Part shown: positions 7,562 through 15,089 of the stretch, one piece after another
How the letters are laid out: the number at the start of each line of letters is the position of its first letter
How positions within the stretch are numbered: the stretch's first letter is position 1
Origin: Fodinibius sp036381435
GTDB taxonomy: Bacteria; Bacteroidota; Rhodothermia; Balneolales; Balneolaceae
Assembly (NCBI GenBank): GCA_036381435.1
Contig: DASVCW010000032.1
Span: 1 to 21,787 of the forward strand
Direction: 5' to 3'
DNA: 21,787 bases
The notes under the pieces: generated by a model
What the model saw: only the letters and a program-made list of their open reading frames with translations
What the model was told of the DNA's origin: nothing
The model's database searches: none
Translations under genes and position numbers: made by a program

Positions 7562-7910
7562 CGCTTTACCTGCCTGTTTTTGATCTGATGAATATGGTGT
7601 AGTAGTTGGTGTCATTATTGTTAGAAAATTCTAACAAAACAGAATGATCTATCAGTGATGCTACTTTTTTAATCACGAATTTTTGTATTTATCTCCCATT
7701 GCAGCTTCTCTGAGGCGAATTCAATGTCTATTTATTCCTCCTTTCTATAATAAATTCTTCTTTTTCGCACCCAATGTACCTAGGTACATTGCTGAAAAAT
7801 GAGGACATGTACCTATTTACTCTTTCCTATTTGGGCATTATTGTGCTTGTAAAATTAAGTAATGTTTATCGATATCACTTATACCGGGTCTTTTTTCACA
7901 GACGGCACTG
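7562..7910. promoter_or_regulatory. Intergenic region with dyad symmetries upstream of the RHS gene
   Basis: No gene is apparent here. The stretch is AT-rich and holds an interrupted dyad GTTAGAA-AA-TTCTAAC at 7620-7635, a 20-bp perfect palindrome at 7772-7791 and a partial repeat of it at 7807-7815. The promoter of the RHS gene should lie within it. TTTG at 7830 and TAAAATTA at 7850 are a weak candidate pair with 16 bp between them, but the match is too loose to call. Confidence 0.4.
7772..7791. promoter_or_regulatory. 20-bp perfect palindrome, likely operator
   Basis: The sequence CAATGTACCTAGGTACATTG is its own reverse complement over all 20 bases. Its half ATGTACCTA (7774-7782) recurs at 7807-7815, 33 bp downstream, about three helical turns. 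Both lie within about 140 bp upstream of the RHS start. This layout fits a dimeric repressor site plus a secondary half site. The cognate regulator is not identifiable in the window. Confidence 0.5.
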
Positions 7911-9212
7911 ATGTTCCGGGATACAAACAGAAATCAAAAAAATGGGATGATGGGGAAATCAGTTATTACCGCTCTCAAAAACAGAATTTGTTTAAAAAAA
8001 GCAATTATTTATTTACTAACCGTAGTTATTCTTTCGGTAAGCTGGAATGGGAAGCTTTTCGCTCAGGTAAGTCAGCAGGATTTATTTAACGTATTCGCTC
8101 CTTCTCCTGAAGCAGCATCACTTGCTAAATTCGGAGAAATTCCTGTGAATTTATACGCAGGGATACCAAACATAACATTGCCCATTTATACATTTAAACT
8201 TAGAGATTTTTCTCTTCCCGTCCGGTTAAGGTATAATTATACCGGTATGAAGGTGGATGAGATAGCCAGCAGTGTAGGTTATGGCTGGGCTTTAGAAGCT
8301 GGCGGGGTGATTGCCGCTACAGTCCATGGCTTGCCTGACGGGTTCACCGGCCGCCCTATTCCCGAAGAACCCTGGCTTTTTAATCCCGATTATTATAATA
8401 ACAAATCAGACTACGACATTGCTCAGGGAGTAATAGATGGCGTATATGATGTGGAACCCGATGAATTTTTCTACAATTTTGCAGGCAGAAGCGGAAAATT
8501 TGTTACAGGGACAGAGGCAAGCAAATTTTATCCGATTCCTTATAGGGGGATGGTAATAGAAAAAAATTCGAATGGATTTCTTATTACGGATGAAAACGGA
8601 GTTAAATATGAATTTTATTTGAAGGGATCGGTATTCACTTCTCAAGTTTGTGAGGGTGGGCAAGGGCATCAGAGCATAAGTGATGTATCTCCTCCCGAAG
8701 TGAGTTCCGGCAGCTGGTATTTAACACGAATTGTTACCCCAAACGGCAGTGAAATACAGCTAAACTATGAATCATATGGGTATACTTATGAAGGAATGCC
8801 TTCAGTACAAAAATATGAGCTTAAGATCGGATATGGATGCGCATCTATTGAAAATCGTGAATGTACTCCGACACATCAGGTTTTTGAGAAGCGTTTGGCT
8901 TCAATCTATTCTCCTGCAACCGGAGTTAAAGTAAGGTTTTTTTATGAGAGTTCTGACCGGAAAGATTTACCGGGAGCAAACGCACTTAAAAGCATCAAAG
9001 TTTATCATGGAGATTCACAAGTACCCGCTACTTATTTTAATCTGACCCACGATTATTTCTATGCAGACGGATACAACAGCTCAGATCCGCAAGAGGAGCA
9101 GGCAAAAGAAAGCCGTCTTAAATTAATCTCTTTGACCGAGAGGGATACCTTAGCTTATAAATTTACTTATAACTCTGCCATTGAGATTCCTGCACGAGGC
9201 AGTTTTGGTTGA
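7911..9212 (+). CDS. RHS/YD-repeat family protein, truncated N-terminal part
   Basis: This 433-residue frame is the N-terminal region of a large secreted RHS-like protein. A basic stretch and hydrophobic signal segment (IIYLLTVVILSVSWNGKLFAQ) precede VSPSP-like NVFAPSPEAASLAKFGEIPV, then LPVRLRYNYTGMKVDEIASSVGYGWALEAGGVI, the usual opening of Bacteroidota RHS proteins. The frame ends at 9210-9212 just after IPARGSFG, where relatives normally continue into several hundred more residues, so the product is a truncated shell precursor. Starts at 7911, 7947 or 7950 are all possible; 7947 or 7950 would give a more compact signal peptide. It is in the same frame as the YD-repeat fragment after 9252, with two stops and an apparent internal deletion between them. 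Confidence 0.75.
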   Translation: MFRDTNRNQKNGMMGKSVITALKNRICLKKAIIYLLTVVILSVSWNGKLFAQVSQQDLFNVFAPSPEAASLAKFGEIPVNLYAGIPNITLPIYTFKLRDFSLPVRLRYNYTGMKVDEIASSVGYGWALEAGGVIAATVHGLPDGFTGRPIPEEPWLFNPDYYNNKSDYDIAQGVIDGVYDVEPDEFFYNFAGRSGKFVTGTEASKFYPIPYRGMVIEKNSNGFLITDENGVKYEFYLKGSVFTSQVCEGGQGHQSISDVSPPEVSSGSWYLTRIVTPNGSEIQLNYESYGYTYEGMPSVQKYELKIGYGCASIENRECTPTHQVFEKRLASIYSPATGVKVRFFYESSDRKDLPGANALKSIKVYHGDSQVPATYFNLTHDYFYADGYNSSDPQEEQAKESRLKLISLTERDTLAYKFTYNSAIEIPARGSFG

Positions 9213-9251
9213 AAGTAAAAAGGAAAGAAGGAATCCCAGATCTAAAATTAA

Positions 9252-9713
9252 CCTCTCAAATTATGCTTAGAATTGAATCTTGACCTGTTCAAGAGTTATG
9301 GTTTTTCCGGCAGCGCTTACTTTGATATAGCAGGCATTACTTACGACGATGCCGGAAATATTTTAAGTTTGCAGCGAGATGAAGAGACGGGAAGTCTAAT
9401 ATACTTTTTCTACAACTACAATGGCATCAATAATCAACTGCAAAGTGTAGCAGATGCAGTAAGTTTAACTATAGAAAGTTGGGATGCCGAGGACGGAAGT
9501 TTTGGTTATGACGCCAATGGGAATTTAATTTCGCAGAGCGACAAATTCAGCGATATTGATTATAATCAACGTAACCTGCCAGTAACTTTTACTCTTGAAA
9601 ATGGCTCAGAATTGATAGCAGCTTACAACGCGCCGGTAAACGTATTCTTAAAGAAACTTCGAGTGGAGCATGGCAATTCTATGTTAGAGATGGAGCAAGA
9701 ACATTGGCAGTAG
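9252..9713 (+). pseudogene. RHS/YD-repeat fragment, frame-broken
   Basis: The frame after the stop at 9249 encodes YD-repeat sequence: GITYDDAGNILSLQRDE, then FFYNYNGINNQLQSV, SFGYDANGNLIS and DYNQRNLPVTFTLENGS. This is the RHS barrel wall that lies between the N-terminal part and the core. No ATG start exists; a TTG at 9273 is the only near option, and there is no signal peptide. Around 9631-9635 the expected YNAAGKRILKE reading needs one extra base (AACGCG-CCGGTAAA), so a single-base deletion sends this frame into noise before its stop at 9711-9713. It is part of a single decayed gene with the neighbouring fragments. Confidence 0.75.
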
Positions 9714-9910
9714 TTAACCAGAATGGGCTTTCTCATGTTAATTTATTCGGAAACGGACTGTTTGGACGGTTAGAAGCTGATACTGTTGGCAATATTAGCA
9801 TATCTAACGCTCGAAGATATTATGTGAAAGATCATCTGGGCTCCACCCATGCCGTGGTGGACGAGGCGGTGAAGTGCTGGATACGTTTGATTATTACCCA
9901 TTCGGGCTAA
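9635..9910 (+). pseudogene. RHS fragment with DHLGST core motif, frame-broken
   Basis: Picking up from the previous fragment in the next frame, this reads GKRILKETSSGAWQFYVRDG, then TLAVVNQNGLSHVNLFGNGL and YYVKDHLGSTHAVVDEA. DHLGST is the hallmark of the RHS-associated core. At about 9867 one base is missing (GAGGC-GGTGAAGTG for an expected DEAGEVLDTFDYYPFG). The frame then runs into nonsense and stops at 9910. It would not be translated from its own start in any convincing way. Confidence 0.75.
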
Positions 9911-10227
9911 AAATGCCAGGTCGCATCACTGATAATACGGGTACTCTTGAGAAGTTTACCGGCAAGGAACGCGATGAAGCTTTAGGGTTGGATTATTTCG
10001 GAGCGCGGTATTATGATGCGTCAGTTGGACGATGGCTTTCCGTTGATCCGTTGGCCAGTCAGTATCCTTCATTAAGTCCTTATAATTATGCGGCTAATAA
10101 TCCTTTGGTTTTTGTAGATCCTAACGGTATGTTTCTGGATTGGATCTTTAATTTAGAAATTGAGGAATATGTATGGAAAAGTGATGTTACTTCTGTTGAA
10201 AGCCGCCGGAAGGCTATGAATATGTAG
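9868..10227 (+). pseudogene. RHS repeat-associated core domain, frame-broken
   Basis: This frame carries the conserved RHS core end: GEVLDTFDYYPFGLKMPGR, FTGKERDEALGLDYFGARYY, GRWLSVDPLASQYPSLSPYN and NNPLVFVDPNGM. The DPNGM position marks where the shell ends and the variable tip begins in this family. Beyond it comes FLDWIFNLEIEEYVWKSDVTSVE. At about 10203-10206 a base is lost: relatives continue as ENTPEGYEYVG, and the next frame reads PEGYEYVGPS. The present frame instead ends at MNM and a stop at 10225-10227. A GTG at 9874 could start a 117-residue product, but the context says pseudogene. Confidence 0.8.
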
Positions 10228-10772
10228 GCCCATCCTTAGATGATGTTCAGACTCATTTTCAAAATTCAAGGTCTTTCCTTAATCGCGTCACAGATCTTTA
10301 CGCACGGCCTAATATAAATTATGAGGGGTGGCAAGGAGATAAACTGACTACGTTTAATGTTGAATATACGACAGTAGGAGATAATCCACTTGGCTGGTTA
10401 GTAAGTGGAGTAGGGGTTGCTAAGGGAGGAAGAGTTGGATTAAGTTTACTAAAAAGATTGTTTAAATCTAAATCTGCTGCTAAGGGTGGAACAACACTTT
10501 GGCCAGCCGCAAGTGGTGGACGAACAGTTATCAATGGTATTGAATACACAACCCATGCTTTGGAGCGGATGCAGCCAGTTGGTACTATAATGAGAGGTAC
10601 TGGTTCATTTAGTAGAGGTATCCCACCTTCTGTGGTTGAGAATGCTATTAAATATGGGAAAGTGACGCCAGGAAATACAGCCGGGGAAGTTATCCGGACT
10701 TTTAAGAATATCCGAGTAATTACAAACCCCCAAGGTACACGTGTTATTTCTGTAATCAAAACAGGACATTAA
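10206..10772 (+). pseudogene. RHS C-terminal toxin-like tip (intact frame, detached from its core)
   Basis: After the third deletion the frame is open from PEGYEYVGPSLDD to the stop at 10770-10772, about 188 residues. A Gly-rich linker (LVSGVGVAKGGRVG) and a second linker (KSAAKGGTTLWPAASGGRTV) lead to a compact C-terminal domain: INGIEYTTHALERMQPVG, GIPPSVVENAIKYGKV, and NIRVITNPQGTRVISVIKT ending in GH. The HxxERM start and the strand-rich end resemble DUF4258/BECR-type polymorphic-toxin domains, many of which are predicted RNases; I infer this from pattern alone. An internal ATG at 10458 would make a 104-residue product holding just this domain. The likely immunity gene follows after 2 bp. 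The tip itself shows no damage. Confidence 0.65.
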
Positions 10773-10774
10773 AT

Positions 10775-11056
10775 ATGTTATTTAACGAACATCAATCAAG
10801 GCTTTGGCGCAGGATGCTTAAATTGATTGAGGATTTCCGTAAGGGAAAACTACAGTATTATGATTTTGTTGGTGAACTAGAAGGCACACTGGATGCCGGA
10901 GAATTCCAAGATAAGAAACTGGTTGAACAATGGTATGATTTTTGGACTCCCTTGGAATCTCTACGTGCTCAAAAAGGAAATAACGTGACCATTGAAGAAG
11001 TCAACAAGTATCTATTCGATATGGAAGCATTTTTAAGAAGCAGGTATAGTGGGTAA
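10775..11056 (+). CDS. Likely immunity protein for the adjacent RHS toxin tip
   Basis: This small 93-residue protein looks all-helical and is acidic in its middle (FVGELEGTLDAGEFQDKKL) with several Trp and Tyr residues. It starts 2 bp after the toxin-tip stop, the usual arrangement for a polymorphic-toxin immunity gene. It has no signal peptide, so it would act in the cytoplasm by binding the toxin domain. I do not recognise the family; the immunity call comes entirely from position and size. The frame is complete (ATG to TAA at 11054-11056) and undamaged, unlike the RHS core upstream, which suggests continued selection or very recent decay of the rest. Confidence 0.65.
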   Translation: MLFNEHQSRLWRRMLKLIEDFRKGKLQYYDFVGELEGTLDAGEFQDKKLVEQWYDFWTPLESLRAQKGNNVTIEEVNKYLFDMEAFLRSRYSG

Positions 11057-11103
11057 GGCATTAAAATACAAAATTGTGTGCAAGTGCTTCAATAAATTCA
11101 GTT

Positions 11104-11220
11104 ATTCTTGATCAAGCTCCATCACATGGTATTTATTTTAGGGCAAGATATTACGACCCGGCTTTAGGAAGGTGGACAAGTGTTGATTTGGACGAATCGG
11201 TAGCATTCTGTTTTATTTGA
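11104..11220 (+). pseudogene. RHS core remnant (RARYYDPALGRW)
   Basis: A frame without a start reads HGIYFRARYYDPALGRWTSV and then DLDES before a TGA at 11218-11220. RARYYDP.LGRW.SVD is the end of an RHS-associated core. It is followed directly by another core's earlier motif (DHLGSTR), so order is inverted relative to one intact gene and two separate copies must be joined here. This is a displaced or orphan tip relic. Confidence 0.7.
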
Positions 11221-11434
11221 AAGACCATCTCGGCTCAACGCGAGTAGTGGTTGATAACAGGAACAATGCTGAAAACCTTCGATTACTACCCCTTTGGTTT
11301 GCTGATGCCGAAGCGCGCCTCTACCATCGGCAATACCATTGAAAAATTTACCGGGAAGGAGCGCGATCAAGCTATAGGTCTAGATTATTTTGGGGGCACG
11401 GTACTATGATTGGTTTTGGGCAGGGTATGAATAA
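11211..11434 (+). pseudogene. Second RHS core remnant with two frameshifts
   Basis: The reading starts FYLKDHLGSTRVVVDNRNNA. It needs removal of one A at about 11274 to continue as TFDYYPFGLLMPKRAST, IEKFTGKERDQAIGLDYFG. It then needs removal of one G at about 11395 to give ARYYDWFWAGYE and a stop at 11432-11434. These are the consecutive motifs of an RHS-associated core ending in a short foreign tail. Two insertions within 225 bp and no start make it a clear pseudogene. Bases 11435-11547 hold nothing recognisable. Confidence 0.75.
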
Positions 11435-11547
11435 GAAAAGATCTGTGTAAAAACTGAAATCAACAGGAAAAAGGGAAGGTTGCTTTACCAATATTTAACC
11501 GTAAAAATATAAGTCTATTAAAAATAATAATTTAATATGTTATATAG

Positions 11548-11631
11548 TACCTGAGGGGGGACTCGAACCCCCACTCTGTTGCCAGAACCGGATTTTGAAT
11601 CCGGCGCGTCTACCAATTCCGCCACTCAGGC
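11548..11631 (-). tRNA. tRNA-Leu (anticodon CAA)
   Basis: Read on the - strand, an 84-nt class II tRNA can be folded. The acceptor is GCCTGAG with CTCAGGT (G1-U72 wobble) and discriminator A73. The D arm contains AATTGGTAGA. The anticodon stem CCGGA/TCCGG surrounds the loop TTCAAAA, giving anticodon CAA (reads UUG). The long variable arm has stem TCTG/CAGA, and the T arm is GGGGG-TTCGAGT-CCCCC. The long variable arm and A73 agree with leucine. CCA is not encoded. It bounds the decayed RHS locus on the right. Confidence 0.95.
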
Positions 11632-11875
11632 TTTTTTTTAGAGAGCTAAATATAAGAGATAAGCTGTTATATCTACAACATTACTTTCTAATATTTCCAT
11701 CCGTCCTATAAAAAGTTGATAAGAGCAATTCAATCAATTACAAATGGCAGGATTTGAACTGGTGAGGGCAAAGAGGCCAAATTCAGGGCGGGGCGTATCT
11801 GTAATAATGTGTGAATAGGTATCAAATTTGATCTTCTTTTGAAAAAATGTTTAACCTTTAGGCTCTTCCGCGCAG
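11632..11875. other. Intergenic region with a tRNA T-arm-like scrap
   Basis: No gene is visible. On the - strand, 11746-11762 reads CCAGTTCAAATCCTGCC, which resembles the T arm and 3' acceptor half of a tRNA without the rest of the molecule. It could be the trace of an integration site, or chance. Confidence 0.25.
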
Positions 11876-12847
11876 CTATGAGGGTTCATCGCCAGCGACA
11901 TGATCGGCTTGATAGGCATCCCGCCGGCCCATAGGTTTATCTTTACCTACCGTTGTGTCTTTACGTGTCTGGTGCTCCATTTCAGCATTGATTTCAGCTC
12001 CCAGCAGGATGATCAATGCTGTAATGTAGAACCACAGCATAAGTATAATCACGGCGGCAAAACTTCCGTAGGTTTCATCATAACTGCCGAAATTGTTGAT
12101 ATAAAAGCTGAACAGGAATGAACCCAGCAACCAAAGAACTGTTGCTATGATGGCACCCGGACTGGCCCACCGGAATTTAGGATTGTCACGGTCTGTTGCC
12201 ACTTTGTAGGTTAACCCCAAAGCCGCAATGATGATAGCGGCCATTAGCGGCCACCGCAGCCACTCGATAAGGGTCTGCAGGAATGAAGGCATATTAATAC
12301 TTTCTATCATGGCAGGAAAAACGACCACAAAGGCAGTGCATATTATACCTATGATGATGCCTCCCAAGGTAAAGATCAGCGTTAATCCGGTTCGTTTGAA
12401 AAAGCCTCTTTCATCGGTCTCGTCGTAGGCAATGTTGATTCCTGTAAATACGGCGCTTGTGCCTTGATTGGCGCTCCAAAGACTGAAAAGGAGGCTTAAA
12501 GCCAGGCTCCAGCCTAATGTTGTTTCTGCTTTGCCCGCCATTTCTTTGAGGACATCCGAAAACATCTGAGAGGCCTGATCTGGTAGTATCTGTCCGAGCT
12601 GACTCATTTGCTGCTGGACCTGCGCCGGATCCATAATCAACCCATAAATAGAAATGGCTGCTATGAGGGTGGGGAATAACGCCAGGAAAAAGTAGTAGGC
12701 CACACCCGCTGAAACTATTGAGATATTATCACTTGTAAACTCATCCTTGACCCGCAAGCTAATATCTTTCCAACCCCTTGCAGGGATTTGTGAAGGTTTT
12801 TCAGCGTTATGGCCTTTTTGATCAGAGGCATCCTTTTCTTTATTCAT
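11876..12847 (-). CDS. YihY/BrkB family inner-membrane protein
   Basis: This 323-residue membrane protein has about six transmembrane segments: near residues 44-70, 113-133, 155-180, 198-215, 232-252 and 260-285. Diagnostic family motifs are YYFFLALFPTLIAAISIYG in the first segment, SANQGTSAVFTGINIAY after the second, and GSFAAVIILMLWFYITALII with LGAEINAEMEH at the end. The family (YihY, formerly annotated RNase BN or BrkB) is a widespread inner-membrane protein whose transport role is not settled. The charged N-terminal 30 residues and C-terminal 30 residues are probably cytoplasmic. It starts 71 bp downstream of the three-repeat membrane protein gene on the same strand, so the two likely share a transcript. 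Confidence 0.93.
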   Translation of the reverse strand: MNKEKDASDQKGHNAEKPSQIPARGWKDISLRVKDEFTSDNISIVSAGVAYYFFLALFPTLIAAISIYGLIMDPAQVQQQMSQLGQILPDQASQMFSDVLKEMAGKAETTLGWSLALSLLFSLWSANQGTSAVFTGINIAYDETDERGFFKRTGLTLIFTLGGIIIGIICTAFVVVFPAMIESINMPSFLQTLIEWLRWPLMAAIIIAALGLTYKVATDRDNPKFRWASPGAIIATVLWLLGSFLFSFYINNFGSYDETYGSFAAVIILMLWFYITALIILLGAEINAEMEHQTRKDTTVGKDKPMGRRDAYQADHVAGDEPS

Positions 12848-12918
12848 AACTCAATTTTTAAGTAAGCCCAAGTGTAAATTGGCTGAAACTATAATTGAAA
12901 ACAGAATTTATCAGTGCA

Positions 12919-14619
12919 TTACAGGCTTAGGGCAAGGATACCTCCCAGTACCGATGCTCCTCCTGAAACAATAGCTGCAAAAAATACCCACCATGCTGCG
13001 GCTGCAGCCGTTTCTCTTGCAGCTTCTATTTGCTGCATAGCCTCTTGTTTGGCTTGTTCAGTCTTTTCTTTTAGTTTATTTTCTATTTCTTCCACCTTAT
13101 TGAGGACTTCATCCCGTCCCTGTTCGATTTTATCCGCAACTCTTTCTGCTTGTTCACGGCTAATCTTACTATTGTTGCTAACCAATGCAATCATTGATTC
13201 GCGATCCATTCGCTGGAGTCGCTTCTTTAGAATAGAGGGCGTCGTTTTAGGATCATCCATGATACGTTTCACATCATGCTTTAAGCTGTTATACCTTAGT
13301 TCAGGTTCGTTCATGCGATCAAACCATTGCCTGATAGCTTGCTCTGCGTCAGCTTTCTTATCGGAAGCTTGGTTACTCGAACTGCTTTTGACTTCGCTCA
13401 CTTTTGATTTGATACCGTTTAAAGCTTCTTCCGCTTTGCTCAGATATTTTTCAGCTTTTTGATCGTCCATGCCGTCTATTTTGCTGAGCAATGACTTCAA
13501 GGTGGAGCGATCAATTTTGCTGGCTCTTGCCTGTATTACATCAGGGGCCGCCTGGGGATGGCTAAGTATCTTTTCAAGATCTTCCTTGAGCTTGTCGGGC
13601 TGCAGCTCTTCTTCATTCGTATCGCGAAGATATTGTTCCACCTTTTCACGGTACTTTTTGCCCTGCTCCTCTCCGCCGGGTGCAAGTTTATCAACAGCAG
13701 ACATTGCTTTATCAGCTTTTGATCCACTGCTCTGTTTTATTTCTTTAGCCTGCTCAAAGGCATTTTTCAGCTTCTTTTTATCCTTTTGGGAAATATTGGA
13801 CTGTTCGCTCACCACGTCCAGGAACAGATGTTTTACGGCCTCCGGATCTTCCGGATTATATTCCTCTTTAACCTCGATATCATCAATTAGTTCAGCCAGT
13901 TGTTCATGAATATTATCCATATTTATTCTCTGGGGCTCAAGTTTGTTGATATATTCGTCAAGCTTTTTCTCGATACTTGATAGGTCATACTCCTGCCTGA
14001 TCTCATCATGAATGGCTTGAACCGTTTCACGGGCGGTATCTTTCATCTGGCTTTTTTTGCCGGAACTAAAAATACTGCCAACGGCCGAAGAACCGGCGCC
14101 TAAAATGTCTTTTACAGAAGAAAAAATGGACCCTGTAAGGCTGCTGATCATCTTTGAATCGATATACAATGCCAGTAGCAGATAGCCGGCCCATATTATC
14201 AAGCCAAGAGTGAAACCTATGGTGTTATCGGGTATCAGGCTCAGTTTTACGGCGATAAGGCTGGCAAAGAATAAAGAGATAGCCAGGGTGATCGTAAGAT
14301 AAAGTCCAAAACCGGAAGAAATTTTCACACCGGTGGGAGTGGAACTTGAACTATCACTATTATTTGAGTCAGAGGATGAACTCGAACTTCTGCCCTTGTC
14401 ACGCACATCACCAATGGCAGTTATACCAACAGCAACGGCTAAATTGGTAAGTAAAAATTGAAACGCAAAGGCCAAAAGAATCCCCGCTATAACAGTGATT
14501 AAAAAGAGGCCGAATCCATCGGCAATCCAGATCTCGCCTGTTTGCGCAACAGAAGGCACGGACAGGCCCAAAATCATAATTAGGGTAAATACAATCGAAT
14601 GAAGTGGTTTAGGTATCAT
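12919..14619 (-). CDS. Multi-pass membrane protein with three coiled internal repeats, function unknown
   Basis: This 566-residue protein begins with a signal-like segment (IVFTLIMILGLSVPSVAQ). It has hydrophobic helices at about 35-62, 103-128 and 131-153, a Ser/Asp-rich linker at 78-95 and a final hydrophobic helix at about 540-566. Between 200 and 510 I see three related units of roughly 80 residues at about 215-293, 324-402 and 425-507. Each has an aromatic-containing helix (LDEYINKLEPQRI, VEQYLRDTNEEEL, IRQWFDRMNEPEL), a following helix (HEQLAELIDD, KEDLEKILSH, KHDVKRIMDD) and an end with spaced Lys/Ala coils. Units 2 and 3 share a DP/HP...P...R...(I/M)DR signature. Residues 505-540 form a Glu/Lys/Ala coiled coil. 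I do not recognise the family. It is probably an inner-membrane scaffold or stress protein co-transcribed with the YihY gene. Confidence 0.85.
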   Translation of the reverse strand: MIPKPLHSIVFTLIMILGLSVPSVAQTGEIWIADGFGLFLITVIAGILLAFAFQFLLTNLAVAVGITAIGDVRDKGRSSSSSSDSNNSDSSSSTPTGVKISSGFGLYLTITLAISLFFASLIAVKLSLIPDNTIGFTLGLIIWAGYLLLALYIDSKMISSLTGSIFSSVKDILGAGSSAVGSIFSSGKKSQMKDTARETVQAIHDEIRQEYDLSSIEKKLDEYINKLEPQRINMDNIHEQLAELIDDIEVKEEYNPEDPEAVKHLFLDVVSEQSNISQKDKKKLKNAFEQAKEIKQSSGSKADKAMSAVDKLAPGGEEQGKKYREKVEQYLRDTNEEELQPDKLKEDLEKILSHPQAAPDVIQARASKIDRSTLKSLLSKIDGMDDQKAEKYLSKAEEALNGIKSKVSEVKSSSSNQASDKKADAEQAIRQWFDRMNEPELRYNSLKHDVKRIMDDPKTTPSILKKRLQRMDRESMIALVSNNSKISREQAERVADKIEQGRDEVLNKVEEIENKLKEKTEQAKQEAMQQIEAARETAAAAAWWVFFAAIVSGGASVLGGILALSL

Positions 14620-14966
14620 GGCTACTGGGATTTAGTGGTTTTATATAAAAGGTGAGTGGCGATAATGTGAGATGGCTCTAAGAAAAGCATGCAAGACCTC
14701 TTGTTTTATCTGGATGGGAAGAATTGCTTTAGATATTGATGCAAAAAGTCACTTTATCTTGATTTTTAATATCTATTTTCTCTCTCTTCCATATATCATA
14801 CATACAAAAGTTGATATATTTTGTTCCTGTATTTGTGGCCAGAATGAGTGTAAAGTGAATTTTTTTAGAGAACCACTCGGAAGATTGAAGTCACTGAGGA
14901 TGATTATTAGATCATTTTGTGATTTTCTGAAAGGGATAGATTTTTGAATAGGACTAAAAATATTCT
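14620..14966. other. Intergenic, no supported gene
   Basis: This is AT-rich sequence upstream of the divergently placed membrane-protein gene. A 91-codon + strand frame at 14672-14947 is present, but its translation is Cys/Ile/Phe-rich with no family resemblance and no ribosome binding site, so I do not call it. The promoter of the - strand membrane operon should lie near 14620-14700. Confidence 0.5.
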
Positions 14967-15057
14967 CTACTGGATCTCACGGATGACCGGGCATGGATTG
15001 CAGGCAGCAAAAACTCCATCCGGCACATCCTTAGTTACAACAGCTCCCTTAAGGGCA
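14967..15057 (-). pseudogene. Hexapeptide-repeat acetyltransferase, C-terminal remnant
   Basis: On the - strand a frame reads KGAVVTKDVPDGVFAACNPC then PVIREIQ and a stop at 14967-14969. This is the standard end of left-handed beta-helix acyltransferases of the maltose/serine/sugar O-acetyltransferase group (usually AGAVVTKDVP...VVAGNPAKVIREI). Upstream there is only FSAL and a stop, so the catalytic coils are gone. It is a clear relic of a deleted gene, possibly one of cell-surface sugar modification. Confidence 0.7.
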
Positions 15058-15089
15058 GAGAATTATACCTATCTTTCACCTCCGTATTC

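Noticed and set aside
10319..10759. 146-codon - strand frame opposite the toxin tip
   Set aside because: Pro/Thr-rich antisense shadow; the + strand frame has linker and domain features and a downstream partner gene.
12914..13462. 182-codon + strand frame antisense to the three-repeat protein
   Set aside because: Ser/Leu/Ala-rich translation typical of an antisense shadow of a Glu/Lys/Ala-rich coiled-coil gene; no family resemblance.
13469..13909. 146-codon + strand frame antisense to the same gene
   Set aside because: Also a shadow, very Ser-rich, no motif.
14672..14947. 91-codon + strand ORF upstream of the membrane operon
   Set aside because: Odd Cys/Ile/Phe composition, no ribosome binding site, no similarity I recognise, in a decayed region.
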